DNA of 64,000 nucleotides from Senegalimassilia faecalis (GCF_004135645.1 NZ_SDPW01000001.1:2356001-2420000), one strand, 5' to 3'; positions 38,559 to 52,631 are shown, counted from the first letter of the stretch. Notes: generated by a model not told the origin, from the sequence alone. Program-made: numbers and translations.

Positions 38559-38595
38559 AGGGAAGGCCGCACCCCAACGACGCGTAGCCTTCCCT
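38559..38595 (-). terminator. hairpin after isocitrate dehydrogenase gene
   Basis: Arms AGGGAAGGC (38559-38567) and its complement (38587-38595) enclose 19 bases, 11 bases after the stop. The sequence then reads CTTTCGTTTG on the minus strand, a moderate termination tract. Confidence 0.6.
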
Positions 38596-38606
38596 CGCCT
38601 ATGCCC

Positions 38607-39704
38607 TTACGCCTGCGCCTTGATGGCCGCCACAAGCGCGTCGGTGAACTCGGTGCAGCTTGCGGCCGGGGCGCTGCTGCCCGTCGCCTTGCGGATGTCG
38701 CCCGTCAGCACGGTGCCGTCGGCGTACACCGCGCGCACGCCGCGGCGGATGCGCTCGGCAATTTCCAGTTCGCCCAGGTGATCAAGCATCATGGCTGCCG
38801 ACATGATCTCTGCCGTGGGGTTGGCCTTGTTCTGGCCCGCAATGTCGGGCGCCGAACCGTGCACGGCCTCGAACACGGCATATTCCTTGCCGATGTTCGC
38901 GCCCGGGGCAATGCCCAGGCCGCCCACCAGGCCCGCTGCCAGGTCGCTGGCAATGTCGCCGTACAGGTTCGGGAACACCACCACGTCGAACTGGGCCGGG
39001 TCGATGACCATGTTCATGCAGAACGCGTCGATGATGCGATCGTCGAACTCAACCTTGCCCTCGTACTCCTTGGCCACTTCGCGCGCCACGCGCAGGAACA
39101 AGCCATCGGAATACTTCATGATATTGGCCTTGTGAGCAGCCGTAACCTTCTTACGGCCATGCTTGACCGCGTAGTCGAACGCATAGCGCACGATGTTCTG
39201 CGTAGCCGTGATGGAGATGGGCTTGATAGAGATGCCCGAGTCGGGGCGAATGACGCCCGCGCCTTCATCGGCGCAGAACTGGATGAGCTTGCCCGCAGCC
39301 TCGGATCCCTCTTCAAACTCCACGCCCGCGTACAGGTCCTCTGAGTTTTCGCGCACGATGGTCAGGTCCACGTCATCGTATCGCCCACCGGCACCCGGCA
39401 GCGAAACCACGGGGCGCAGGCACACGTACAGATCAAGCGTTTTGCGCAGCGCAACGTTCACGCTGCGGAAACCCGTTCCCACCGGCGTGGTGCACGGGCC
39501 CTTGATGGCAACCTTATTGCGCTTGACGGCCTCAACCGTCTCATCAGGCAACGGCGTGCCCGTCTTCTCGGCGCATGCCGCGCCCGCTTCAGCAACTTCC
39601 CACGCGATATCCGCGCCAGCCGCCTCGACGACGCGCTGCATAGCCGCCGACGTCTCAAGGCCAATACCGTCGCCCGGAATCAGCGTAACCGTATGCTGTG
39701 CCAT
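38607..39704 (-). CDS. isocitrate dehydrogenase (isocitrate/isopropylmalate family)
   Basis: A 365-residue decarboxylating dehydrogenase. It has LIPGDGIGLETS, the substrate loop RENSEDLYAGVEFEEGS and the signature NLYGDIASDLAAGLVGGLGI. The neighbouring aconitase points to isocitrate rather than 3-isopropylmalate as substrate. Its short length and family pattern resemble NAD-dependent IDH of the eukaryotic/homoisocitrate group rather than the E. coli NADP enzyme. ATG 39704 has AAGGAG upstream. Confidence 0.88.
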   Translation of the reverse strand: MAQHTVTLIPGDGIGLETSAAMQRVVEAAGADIAWEVAEAGAACAEKTGTPLPDETVEAVKRNKVAIKGPCTTPVGTGFRSVNVALRKTLDLYVCLRPVVSLPGAGGRYDDVDLTIVRENSEDLYAGVEFEEGSEAAGKLIQFCADEGAGVIRPDSGISIKPISITATQNIVRYAFDYAVKHGRKKVTAAHKANIMKYSDGLFLRVAREVAKEYEGKVEFDDRIIDAFCMNMVIDPAQFDVVVFPNLYGDIASDLAAGLVGGLGIAPGANIGKEYAVFEAVHGSAPDIAGQNKANPTAEIMSAAMMLDHLGELEIAERIRRGVRAVYADGTVLTGDIRKATGSSAPAASCTEFTDALVAAIKAQA

Positions 39705-39844
39705 TGCCACTCCTTCCAGCAGCCATATTCGAGCCGGCGAAAGCCGACCCCTGCTTGCATTCGAACTAACCCCCGCAGACACTTGCGGACGGTTCGAAAC
39801 AAACAGGCTGCGCCGAAAAGCGGTGCAGCCTGAGGTTTCCAAGG

Positions 39845-40453
39845 CTATTTTCCTTGCGCGTTGTCAATGATGGTTTGCGCCTTGCGTTTCAGCGCGCCCT
39901 TGCCATTATGCGCATCGAACGACATTCTCTCAACGAGCTGTTCCTTAACGCGCTCCGAAAGCTTGCCAGTGGCGAATTCGGCAACGGCGTTCAGCATGTC
40001 GTTGAACTCCACGTCGCCGTGATAGCACTGGATGGCCTCGTCGATAAGCGGCCACACGTGCTCGGAACGCTTTTCGGTGGTTGCACCATATGCGCAGAAG
40101 AAGCGCATGGCGGCCAGGCGGACAAAGCCGCTTTCCTCGTCGAACAGCGCCGTTTCCGCACCGGGCAGCGCCTTGTCCGTGCAGCGCGATTCCTGCGCAA
40201 CCAGCGCAGTCAGCACGTCCAAGCACTCCCAACGCGTCTGGGCCTCGGGGCGGTTAAGCGCGTCGATGACGTCCCCTGCGCAGGGCACCAGCAAAGCCGG
40301 GCTTACCTTCGCGATGAACGCAAGCGAGCTTGCCGCATTTTGGCGGTTGCGGCGGGAAGAATCGCCCAGCTGCGCAACCAGCTTCTTGAATTTGTCTTCG
40401 TTGTTCAGCGCTTCGCGCGCCACGAATTCGTTAACATCCATGCTACCGGCCAT
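39845..40453 (-). CDS. HEAT-repeat-like helical protein
   Basis: A 202-residue all-helical protein with repeated helix pairs (RRNRQNAASSLAFIAKVSPALL, TRWECLDVLTALVAQES, FVRLAAMRFFCAYGATTE), consistent with HEAT/Armadillo repeats. No catalytic motif is seen, so a scaffold or binding role is likely. ATG 40453 has GGAGG seven bases upstream. It has its own upstream region and appears to be monocistronic or followed by idh after 140 bases. Confidence 0.75.
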   Translation of the reverse strand: MAGSMDVNEFVAREALNNEDKFKKLVAQLGDSSRRNRQNAASSLAFIAKVSPALLVPCAGDVIDALNRPEAQTRWECLDVLTALVAQESRCTDKALPGAETALFDEESGFVRLAAMRFFCAYGATTEKRSEHVWPLIDEAIQCYHGDVEFNDMLNAVAEFATGKLSERVKEQLVERMSFDAHNGKGALKRKAQTIIDNAQGK

Positions 40454-40499
40454 GGCCTATCCTCCATTTACCTAGTATTTTCCAAAATCATTATACCTG

Positions 40500-40741
40500 G
40501 TCATATGCACAACACGGGAACTTCCCGCAGAATAAACACGGCAGCAAACTAGGTATTGAAGGAATTCGCTCGGCTCAAGCCCGGCGCCGTCTTCGCCGTG
40601 CACCCCATCGATCCCAACGCCCATAAGCTCGCTCAGCTTCGCCTCGGGAAGCACGAACATGTACGCCACCGACACCAACGCCGCAGCAACAAGCCCTGCC
40701 GCAATAAACGACGCCTGCCCCAGGTTGTCGAAATACTGCCC
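40500..40741 (-). pseudogene. remnant of a 12-TM MFS-type protein or LuxR-type membrane regulator
   Basis: The minus strand encodes a piece with YFDNLGQASFIAAGLVAAALVSVAYMFVLP, here cited in two parts (YFDNLGQASFIAAGLV and AAALVSVAYMFVLPEAKLSE). That is the last membrane helix and exit of an MFS-like protein. In Eggerthellaceae the same helix often leads into a LuxR DNA-binding domain, and such regulators sit divergent from DMSO-reductase-type operons. Here both the preceding helices and any DNA-binding domain are gone. Confidence 0.6.
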
Positions 40742-41586
40742 CGGCACCGACCACGCCCTGGCGCTGGCCTGGGAAAAGATCATCCTCGACGAAAAGCTTT
40801 ACGACGAGCTGTACATCAAGCGCTGGACGAACGCGCCCATGCTGGTGGGGGGGGAGGACATGGGGCCTTCGGGCGACTACCTCATCGACAACTCCGGCGG
40901 CGGCATCAACGTGAAAACGAAGCTGCTCAAGGAAAGCGACCTGGTGACGGCGGCATCTACGCGCGCTTCATGGTATACGACCAGGCGAAAGCCGCTGCAG
41001 GCAAAACCGGCAACGACGCGCTGTCCTACCTTGACGCCGACACCACCCAATGGGAAGGCGAAAACAAGGTGCCGCCCATGCTCGACCAGTGCGAATACCT
41101 GGAAGAATACGGCGGCCACCGGCCTCCCACCTCAACATTCGACTCCATCGGCCCGGCACTTACCGGCTCGTTCCAGGTAACGCTGAAAGACAGCTCCACC
41201 CACACCGTCCGCCCCGTGTGGTCCTACCTGCTCGATTCCGTGAAGGAATGCACGTGCGAATGGGCGGCCAACATCACCGGCGTTAACGCGGAGCTTATCC
41301 GCGAGGCGTGCCTGGCTTGGGCCACGCGCCCCGAAGGCCAGCGCTGGGGCAACGGAGGCATCCATTTCCAGCTTGCAACCGACCAGGTTGGCGACGTGGT
41401 GCAGCGCATCCGCACGCTGCTGCACCTGTGCCACCTCACCGGCAACGTCGACACGCCCGCCGGCAACCGCGGCCCCACCCGCGCCCCGTCGCTGGGCGCA
41501 GAAGGCGCCGGCCCGCTTGGCCCTTACTGGGAAGTCACCGACATGACGAATGGCTGCCCGATTACGACATCAGAAAGGAGGCGTAA
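40742..41586 (+). pseudogene. decayed molybdopterin oxidoreductase catalytic subunit (DmsA-like)
   Basis: Fragments of a molybdopterin enzyme are readable in three frames. The first (about 40742-40950) has PGTDHALALAWEKIILDE. A one-base loss near 40951 shifts to the frame with IYARFMVYDQAK, EWAANITGVNAELIREAC and WGNGGIHFQLATDQVGDV. Near 41548 the frame changes again to the normal C-terminus EWLPDYDIRKEA and stop. The N-terminal half and a large part before the C-terminus are missing. The gene cannot give an active enzyme. Confidence 0.85.
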
Positions 41587-41592
41587 CGCACC

Positions 41593-42224
41593 GTGTCCCA
41601 TTACTCGATCATGACCGACCTCAACCGCTGCGTCGGTTGCCTATCCTGCTCGGTGGCATGCAAAACCGTGAACAACGTGCCTATCGGCAGCTTCTGGATC
41701 AAGGTGCTGCGCGTCGGCCCGAATAAATGTGGCGATTACCAGGGAAAACGCCCGAATAACGAAACGTATTTCCTGCCCATGCAATGCCGCATTGCAAAGA
41801 CCCCGAATGCGTGAAGGTGCGTCCCACCGAAGCTTCGCACATCGCAGCCGACGGTACCATCCAAATTGACAAGTCGAAGTGCATCGGCTGCCAGTTCTAC
41901 GTCATGGCCTGCCCTTATAACGTGCGCTACCTCAACGAGGATGAACGCGTTGTCGAGAAATGCACGCTCTGCACGCAGAAAACCGCCCAGGGTGAGCTTC
42001 CCCAATGCGTCGCGCAATGCGGCGGGCGAGCCTGCTTCTTCGGCGACCTGGACGAAGGCATCGACAACTTCGAATGCCCCGCGAACCCTACGAAGCAGGG
42101 CAAAGGCGTTTCGTACGACGACGTGCCCAACGCGCGCCAGAAATACAGCGACATCGCCAAGCCCTACGACGCTTCCGATATGCAACACCTGCCGAACGTG
42201 GGCAACAACCCGAAGTTCCTCTAA
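41593..42224 (+). pseudogene. frameshifted ferredoxin-like subunit (DmsB-like)
   Basis: The gene starts at GTG 41593 after AGGAGG and encodes CVGCLSCSVACK. Loss of one base between 41788 and 41789 breaks the expected MQCQHCKDPEC and stops translation at 41814. The rest is open in another frame to 42224. Two cluster cysteines have also changed: the expected CVKVCPTEA reads CVKVRPTEA and CIGCQFCVMACPY reads CIGCQFYVMACPY. A four-cluster electron-transfer subunit with these losses would not function. Confidence 0.88.
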
Positions 42225-42263
42225 GTGCTGCGCGGGCGCACCTGGCAAGGAAAGGAGTAACCC

Positions 42264-43130
42264 ATGGAATTGCAGTGGCCCCTCATTCTGTTCACCACGT
42301 TCATTTCCGCAAGTGCCGGGCTTTTCGCCGCTCAAGGTTGCTACGCGCTTGCCGGTGAAGGCCGCAAGGCTCAGCTGCCGGCGCTTATCACCAGCGTCGT
42401 CATCATGGCCATCGGTGGCATCGCGGTGTTTTTCCACCTCACGCACCCCGACCGGCTGTTCAACGGGTTCGGCCATATCACCAGCGGTATCACGCAAGAG
42501 CTCATCGCCATTGTCTCAACGTTTGTGGTGATGGCCATCTTCTTCGTGTACCTACGGCGCAGCGAGGAAAACCCGCCGAAATGGCTTGCTTGGATTGCTG
42601 TTCTTGTTTCCCTGGTGCTGGTTGTTGTCATGGGACATTCGTACATGATGCCCGCACGCCCCACTTGGGACAGCGTGCTGCAGCCGCTTTCGCTTATCGG
42701 TAGCGGCTTCGCCATGGGCATCGGCATCTTTGCCGCACTTGACGCAATGCGCTCGCAATCTGCTGCAACGTGCAGCGGTATCCTCGCACTTGCTTCAAGC
42801 GGACTTGGCGCTCTTACCACCATTTGCTATGCAATCGCTATGTCTACCCGCGAAAACACGTTCGTCTCCATGGGGTATCGCTACGATCCAACCCGCCCGA
42901 CGCACGCGCTCGTCGATGCCGCCAACTATTCGGCATTCTCCGGCGGGTCGCTGTCGTTGACAATAGCCGCAATCGTACTCGCCCTCGCAGCATTCGCCTG
43001 CGCATTCTGGGGCAAGAAATCCACGAAATGGAGCATTGCCGGCCGGCTCATCGTAGTCTGCTCGTGCGCAAGCGCCATCCTGCTTCACATGGTCTTCTAC
43101 ACCACCGGCGGCAGCGTCTTCGCCTTCTAG
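42264..43130 (+). CDS. DmsC-like membrane anchor subunit
   Basis: A 288-residue protein with eight hydrophobic segments in the DmsC layout (ILFTTFISASAGLFAAQGCY, FFHLTHPDRLFNGFGHITSG, VVVMGHSYMMPARPTWDS). DmsC anchors the catalytic and iron-sulfur subunits and oxidises menaquinol. The frame is intact, but both partner genes upstream are broken, so it is probably an orphan on the way to decay. It begins 39 bases after the DmsB-like stop with GGAG upstream. Confidence 0.85.
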   Translation: MELQWPLILFTTFISASAGLFAAQGCYALAGEGRKAQLPALITSVVIMAIGGIAVFFHLTHPDRLFNGFGHITSGITQELIAIVSTFVVMAIFFVYLRRSEENPPKWLAWIAVLVSLVLVVVMGHSYMMPARPTWDSVLQPLSLIGSGFAMGIGIFAALDAMRSQSAATCSGILALASSGLGALTTICYAIAMSTRENTFVSMGYRYDPTRPTHALVDAANYSAFSGGSLSLTIAAIVLALAAFACAFWGKKSTKWSIAGRLIVVCSCASAILLHMVFYTTGGSVFAF

Positions 43131-43238
43131 CCTCAATCCAAGCCCGAAAGGCCAATCTACAGAGGTGCGTCCCACCTATCGTCACAGCCCAGAAGAAAGA
43201 GATGCACCCCTAGCCTCAACAATCATTCAACGATCAAA

Positions 43239-43262
43239 GGCACCCGCCCTTGGGCGGGTGCC
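43239..43262 (+). terminator. GC hairpin after dmsC-like gene
   Basis: GGCACCCGCCC and its exact complement are separated by two bases. No T-tract follows on the plus strand; on the minus strand TTTG follows. Direction of use is unclear. Confidence 0.5.
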
Positions 43263-43474
43263 CCCAACAACCTCAGCAATCGATTTGACTCCAGGTCAAA
43301 CGCTTTCTCGCTCCACGTTGCTCGACCATCCGCAATTACCAATTGTCAAATGACCTTTTATCGCGCCACCTGCTCCCCATCCCCCTTGCTAACACGCAGG
43401 TGACTCGACAAAAGGTCATTTCCAAACACCAATACTTCAGAAACCCCGCTATTCCCTTTACGGCAGTTTACGCA

Positions 43475-43504
43475 AAAAGGCCCGCACAACCGTGCGGGCC
43501 TTTT
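43475..43504 (-). terminator. glf terminator (bidirectional)
   Basis: A perfect 13-bp stem with A-rich and T-rich feet (AAAAGGCCCGCAC and its complement) can act in both directions. It lies 60 bases after the glf stop and faces the dmsC-like gene from the other side. Confidence 0.8.
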
Positions 43505-43564
43505 GACAACTTCAACCAGCAAACAAGCTCAAGCTCTTAAAATAGCATCCCTTAGACGACGTCA

Positions 43565-44701
43565 CTAGGCGCGCAAATCAATACCCAATTCGTCTTTCAC
43601 CAGGTCGAACGCGGCGTCAATCGCCTTGTCCATATCATAATACTTATAGCCGCCCAAACGACCAGCGAACACCACATTGCCCTCTTGTTTGGCCAGCTGT
43701 TCGTACTCCGCATACAGCTTCGAGTTGCGCTCGTCGTTGATCGGGTAGTACGGCTCATCGCCGGGCTTCCAGTCGGCCGGATACTCACGAGTAATCACCG
43801 AAACCGGAGACTCCTGCTTCTCAAAATGCTTGTGCTCGATGATACGAGTGTAAGGCACTTCGCGCTCAGTGTAGTTCACCACAGCGTTGCCCTGCCAGTT
43901 CTCGCACTCAACCGTCTCAGTTTCGAAACGAAGGCTGCGATACTCAAGCGTGCCCAACTTGAAGTCGAAGTACTCATCAATGGGACCACAGTAAATCGTG
44001 CGGTCGGCGATATCGGGGTTCTGTTCTTTGAACTCGCGATATTCCGTAGACAGCTGAATCTCCGCATCGCCGAACATGCGCCGGACCATCGTCGTATAGC
44101 CGCCCATAGGAACGCCCTGCCAACGGTCGTTGAAGTAGTTGTTATCGTACGTCAGACGCACAGGCAGGCGTTTGATGATATCAGCGGGAAGCTCGGTGCA
44201 GCTGCGACCCCACTGCTTCTCGGTATAGCCCTTGACCAGCTTCACATACACGTCGCGACCGATAAGCGAGAGCGCCTGCTCCTCAAGGTTGGCCGGCTCC
44301 CCATTGCCAATAAGCTCAGCAGCTTCGGCTTTCTGGCGCTCGATAATCTCGACGGCCTCGGCAGGAGTCCGGATGCCCCACATCTTCGAAAACGTATTCA
44401 TATTGAAGGGCAAGTTGTAGAGCTCATCCTTGTACACAGCCACGGGGCTGTTCACGTAGTTATTAAACTCAGCGAATTGGTTCACATAATCCCAAACAGG
44501 ACGAAGCGAGGTATGGAAGATGTGCGCACCATAACGATGCACATTGATACCCTCAACCTCTTCCGTGTAAATGTTACCCGCGATATGGTCGCGACGATCA
44601 ATGATAAGGCAAGACTTACCGAGCTTAGCAGCTTCATGAACAAACACAGCGGAAGAAATGCCCGCGCCGACAACCAGATAATCATAATGGGACTGCTTCA
44701 T
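43565..44701 (-). CDS. glf: UDP-galactopyranose mutase
   Basis: A 378-residue flavoenzyme that interconverts UDP-galactopyranose and UDP-galactofuranose. It has the FAD motif VVGAGISSAVFVHEAAKLG, then RRDHIAGNIYTEEVEGINVH and HRYGAHIFHT, and C-terminal GRLGGYKYYDMDKAI. It would supply galactofuranose to a surface glycan, perhaps the one encoded at 1-15 kb. It stands alone, 30 kb from that locus. ATG 44701 is preceded by AAGGGAG. Confidence 0.95.
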   Translation of the reverse strand: MKQSHYDYLVVGAGISSAVFVHEAAKLGKSCLIIDRRDHIAGNIYTEEVEGINVHRYGAHIFHTSLRPVWDYVNQFAEFNNYVNSPVAVYKDELYNLPFNMNTFSKMWGIRTPAEAVEIIERQKAEAAELIGNGEPANLEEQALSLIGRDVYVKLVKGYTEKQWGRSCTELPADIIKRLPVRLTYDNNYFNDRWQGVPMGGYTTMVRRMFGDAEIQLSTEYREFKEQNPDIADRTIYCGPIDEYFDFKLGTLEYRSLRFETETVECENWQGNAVVNYTEREVPYTRIIEHKHFEKQESPVSVITREYPADWKPGDEPYYPINDERNSKLYAEYEQLAKQEGNVVFAGRLGGYKYYDMDKAIDAAFDLVKDELGIDLRA

Positions 44702-45254
44702 GCTACTCCCTTCAACAGCTTACATATGTCAATACCGAAATGTTACCAGATAGCCAAATGTCAAGCCGCACCCCAAACCATATACCACCGACACAACAGA
44801 GACCAACTGGAGAAAACAAGTTATCCAGCCAAATTAGGAAGTAAAACAGGGAAACGACAACGGAGAAGGTCCTTAAAGATCAATCAGCGAATCAGGAAAG
44901 TACAAGATACTCCATACTTGCCGGACGAATGAAAAGAAGACGCGAAGCAATGTGCGCCACAATGAAACAAGGAGAGACACAGCCACCCACCGCCGCGAAG
45001 CGCGCAAGTTCGCAACCTGCCAAGAGGTACGGCGCTCCGCGGTTTCGCGCTTCGCATTCCAACGGCGTCCGCAAATCGCATTCCGGCGACGTACCTTGTC
45101 GATGCAGAGAGCAGCCGAAAGAGCATGCGCCCCCCTGAACGAGGAAAGGCCCCGCATGCAGGAAACGGCGCCCCCGAACGCAGAACGAGCCCGCGCGCAG
45201 CAGGCCCCCGAGCGCGGAAGGAGCAAGTGCGCATAGACGCCCTAAAACGCAAGA
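44702..45254. other. 553-base spacer before rRNA operon end
   Basis: No supported gene. The part near 44702-44900 is AT-rich and holds two TTGACA-like hexamers that could serve glf. The part from 44990 to 45254 is GC-rich and gives open frames rich in Arg, Gly and Cys with no family likeness, which I take as chance. Confidence 0.5.
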
Positions 45255-45290
45255 AGGGCCCGCGGGGGGATAGTCTCCCCCGCGGGCCCT
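45251..45290 (-). terminator. rRNA operon terminator
   Basis: A perfect 14-bp GC stem (AGGGCCCGCGGGGG with its complement, 45255-45290) lies 45 bases after the 5S gene. The minus strand then reads TTCTTGCG. Confidence 0.8.
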
Positions 45291-45334
45291 GCCGGCCTCT
45301 CGGCCGCTCGCGCGCATAGAAAAGCGCCCTCCGC

Positions 45335-45448
<114 letters not shown>

Positions 45449-45579
45449 GCGGGGGGCGCTCCCCCGCGGCTCATGGATATGAGCCTGCCCGGGTCCCCTT
45501 CCGGGGCGACCCTGGCGGCCGTGCAGCGAAGGAAGCTGCCCGCACATCGACGCCTCGCAAAATCCCTTACGAGGATGCG

Positions 45580-50350
<4,771 letters not shown>

Positions 50351-51020
50351 AAGAAGAGCGGGGCCGGTCTCCCGTCCCCGCGATCTTTGGCATAAAAAGA
50401 AAAACTTTAAAAGAAATTGTAAATCCGGGGCAGGCGGGCTCAAAGTAGGTAGGCCCTGCCTGCGCTGGCTTCACTGGCTATTGTGATCGTCTCTTGTCCA
50501 GTATCCGGTTCTCAAGGTTCCCGCCTGCGGGGGTGCTCCCCGCGGCTTTCCCTTCGGAGCAGGCCCGCTTTCGCTTGCCGCCCCTCAAGGCGAGGATGTA
50601 CTTTACGCCTCCCCCGCCGGCTTGGCAAGCCCCCATCTTCGAGATGCTGGGTTCTACACATTTTGCACACATTCTGATATTCTACGAACATCTGTTTGTG
50701 TTTCTTGAATTTCAAGTTCATCGCATCTGATCTCTTAGATGCTCTTGTTTGATGCTTAGCTCATTCGCTCTTGTTCCTCATCCGTTGCTATCTGAGTTCT
50801 TTTGCATTCAACCTTGCTTGTCTTTTCAGACGTCACTGATTTCAATCCTTATACCTTCAGTGCTATTTTCTTTTGCAGCTTAGCTACTGCTACTTTTCTG
50901 TTCCTGCTTTTAATCTGCCTCCCCGTCTCCCACTCTTACCTTCTTTCACTCTTCGTTTTTGAGCTGTCTATTGTAATTAGCGTTTCTTCTATGAGCCGAT
51001 TCGGCCGACTGCCACAACGT

Positions 51021-51050
51021 CTATATACTTCTATATATTTCTATATATAG
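51021..51050. repeat. AT-rich decamer repeats
   Basis: Three tandem ten-base units, CTATATACTT, CTATATATTT and CTATATATAG. Further TTCTATATTT-like elements appear near 51271. AT-rich direct repeats of this size are typical of DNA-unwinding elements at replication origins. Confidence 0.7.
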
Positions 51051-51655
51051 ATGTCTGCTTTCTCTGTCGACTACAGCAGAAGACTCGTTTTCTGAAATCT
51101 TTCTCGCTGCGCCCCAAATATCTAGGTGTTCATTATTTCGTCAACTAATTTTGAAGGCGCTTCTTAATGCGTGGGTAAATAGAATTGTAATCTCCTTATG
51201 GCATCTGTCCTTGTCTGCATGCAATCTTTTATCCTCTGCGTCTACTTGCAAATTTGATTTTGCTCTTGCCATATATCCGCTTCTATATTTCCACTCATGA
51301 TTGCGTTTCTATTCGCGTAGTTACCTCTTTGCATGCAACTCGCCATACTTGCGCCTGCTGACACTGCTTTATTGCTACCCAATACTTGCTTCAAGTTTGT
51401 CCACACATCTCATCTGGTTCTGCTGAGCATTATTGTTTTTGAATCATTTCTTGTATTCATATATTTGCCATTCGGATTTTTCCCATATAGGCATTCTTGG
51501 TCTTTACGAAATTATCTTATGTAATCCTGCTGTATGGTGTCTTCTGAGTCATGCTGTGTCATATATTGTATTTCGGATTTGGTTTCATTTTGATGTTTGA
51601 ATTTTCTTAATCCTATTTCTAAAGCAATATTTTGCAGTCTGTTTCTCTATCGTCT

Positions 51656-51762
51656 TTGCTGCTGTTTGCTTCGTTCTTCAAAATCCTTACTGTGCAGTCG
51701 CTGCACAGTAAGGATTTCCTGAATCCCCATATCACTTAGACCTGCGACACAAACAGCAGCAA
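51656..51762. repeat. dyad site 1 with outer inverted repeat
   Basis: The inner dyad at 51681-51717 has perfect 17-bp arms and three central bases (TCG). Its core is TACTGTGCAG, TCG, CTGCACAGTA. Outer perfect 13-bp inverted repeats (TTGCTGCTGTTTG at 51656-51668 and its complement at 51750-51762) enclose it. Confidence 0.85.
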
Positions 51763-52295
51763 TTGAACTAATCAACATGATGCAGTCACCAAACTGATTG
51801 TGAACTTCCACTGAATTGAAAAAGCCTGAATCGAGTGGCTTCAAATATCTATTCAGCAATCAATCTAATACCATTCATCTAATCAAGTTCAAAGTGAATG
51901 AAACGCTGCTTGTAGCCGACAATCAATTGGACTTGCTCAACCAAGCCAAGTGAGTGATTTCGTCAACGTGGGTTAGTGGGTTATTTCGCTGATGACCGTT
52001 AGTGCTTGCTCGAGTCGATTCATCACTTATAAACAAGCACTCATAGGGATTTGATTGAGTAACTACCACAACTTTACTTGTCTTAAAGATGCATTAGTGA
52101 AACTAAAATGCAGTTGCAACTACGGATTCGCGCAGCTGCAACAGTATCTCCAACAATCAAACTAATCTAGACATGCATCCCGACAGATACATACCTATGG
52201 CAAAAGATAGAGCAGCAGTAAAAGATGCTCGCTGCGCATCAATCTGAGGACATTGAATTAGTCGATGTATGGATTCCGGCTAAGCTGCACAACTG

Positions 52296-52360
52296 GTTTC
52301 TCCTTTCCAGAATCATTACTGTGCAGTCGCTGCACAGTAATGATTCTGGAAAGGAGAAAC
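52296..52360. repeat. dyad site 2, 65-bp palindrome
   Basis: Perfect 31-bp arms (52296-52326 and 52330-52360) flank TCG. The inner 10 bases of each arm are the same core as in sites 1 and 3, while the outer parts differ, so the site was rebuilt outward as a palindrome. A cruciform or very stable hairpin could form. Confidence 0.9.
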
Positions 52361-52514
52361 TGGGTGCGACGAACTTAGGGCAAGCTCGGTCGGCTTATGG
52401 GGTCCAAGGAGATGAGGCCTGTCGACATATAGTTACAGGGTGAAATGCCATACTGTTCTTAGGAGAGTTTTAACAAATAGTTTGTGAAGTGAGCCATTAA
52501 TTATTATATATTCA

Positions 52515-52573
52515 TTGTTACTAAAGACACCGTTTGTTAGAATATCTACTGTGCAGCGACTGCACAGTAGATA
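52515..52573 (+). promoter_or_regulatory. parA promoter with dyad site 3 as operator
   Basis: TTGTTA (52515-52520) and TAGAAT (52538-52543) are spaced by 17 bases. The third dyad (52543-52573, 14-bp arms) starts at the last base of the -10 and covers the expected start of transcription. Its centre is CGA, the reverse of sites 1 and 2. A protein bound here would repress parAB. Confidence 0.7.
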
Positions 52574-52631
52574 GAATTTAGACGTACGTTTGTTCGTGTA
52601 CAACCCCTTTCCATATAAGACAGGAGCCTTG

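Larger units (their letters stand above)
43131..43564. other. 434-base spacer with hairpins
   Basis: No gene is seen. It contains a perfect 11-bp stem with a 2-base loop (43239-43262), a nested inverted repeat (43348-43359 with 43410-43421, and 43367-43373 with 43396-43402) and the terminator at 43475-43504. Confidence 0.6.
50351..52631. other. AT-rich, pyrimidine-skewed non-coding region (putative origin/centromere)
   Basis: About 50351-50650 is the rRNA leader and promoter region on the minus strand. From about 50700 the plus strand turns strongly T- and C-rich and AT-rich compared with all flanks, with no supportable gene for nearly 2 kb. It holds three 10-bp AT-rich tandem units (51021-51050), three long dyads sharing one core (51681-51717, 52296-52360, 52543-52573) and the parA promoter. 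The pattern fits a plasmid-type origin and centromere. Confidence 0.6.

Noticed and set aside
44873-45317. Cys/Arg/Gly-rich frames downstream of the rRNA operon
   Set aside because: Several frames are open at once in GC-rich DNA, which indicates chance; none has a family or ribosome site.
50351-50700. A precise rRNA promoter
   Set aside because: Several TTGAAA-, TTGCAA- and TAGAAT-like hexamers occur on the minus strand, but none has proper spacing, so no promoter is called.
51647-51859. 70-codon minus-strand frame across dyad site 1
   Set aside because: It depends on the palindrome for part of its coding and has no ribosome site; kept as non-coding.
52225-52443. 72-codon frame across the 65-bp palindrome
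   Set aside because: No ribosome site, no family, and half of it is one arm of the palindrome and its complement.
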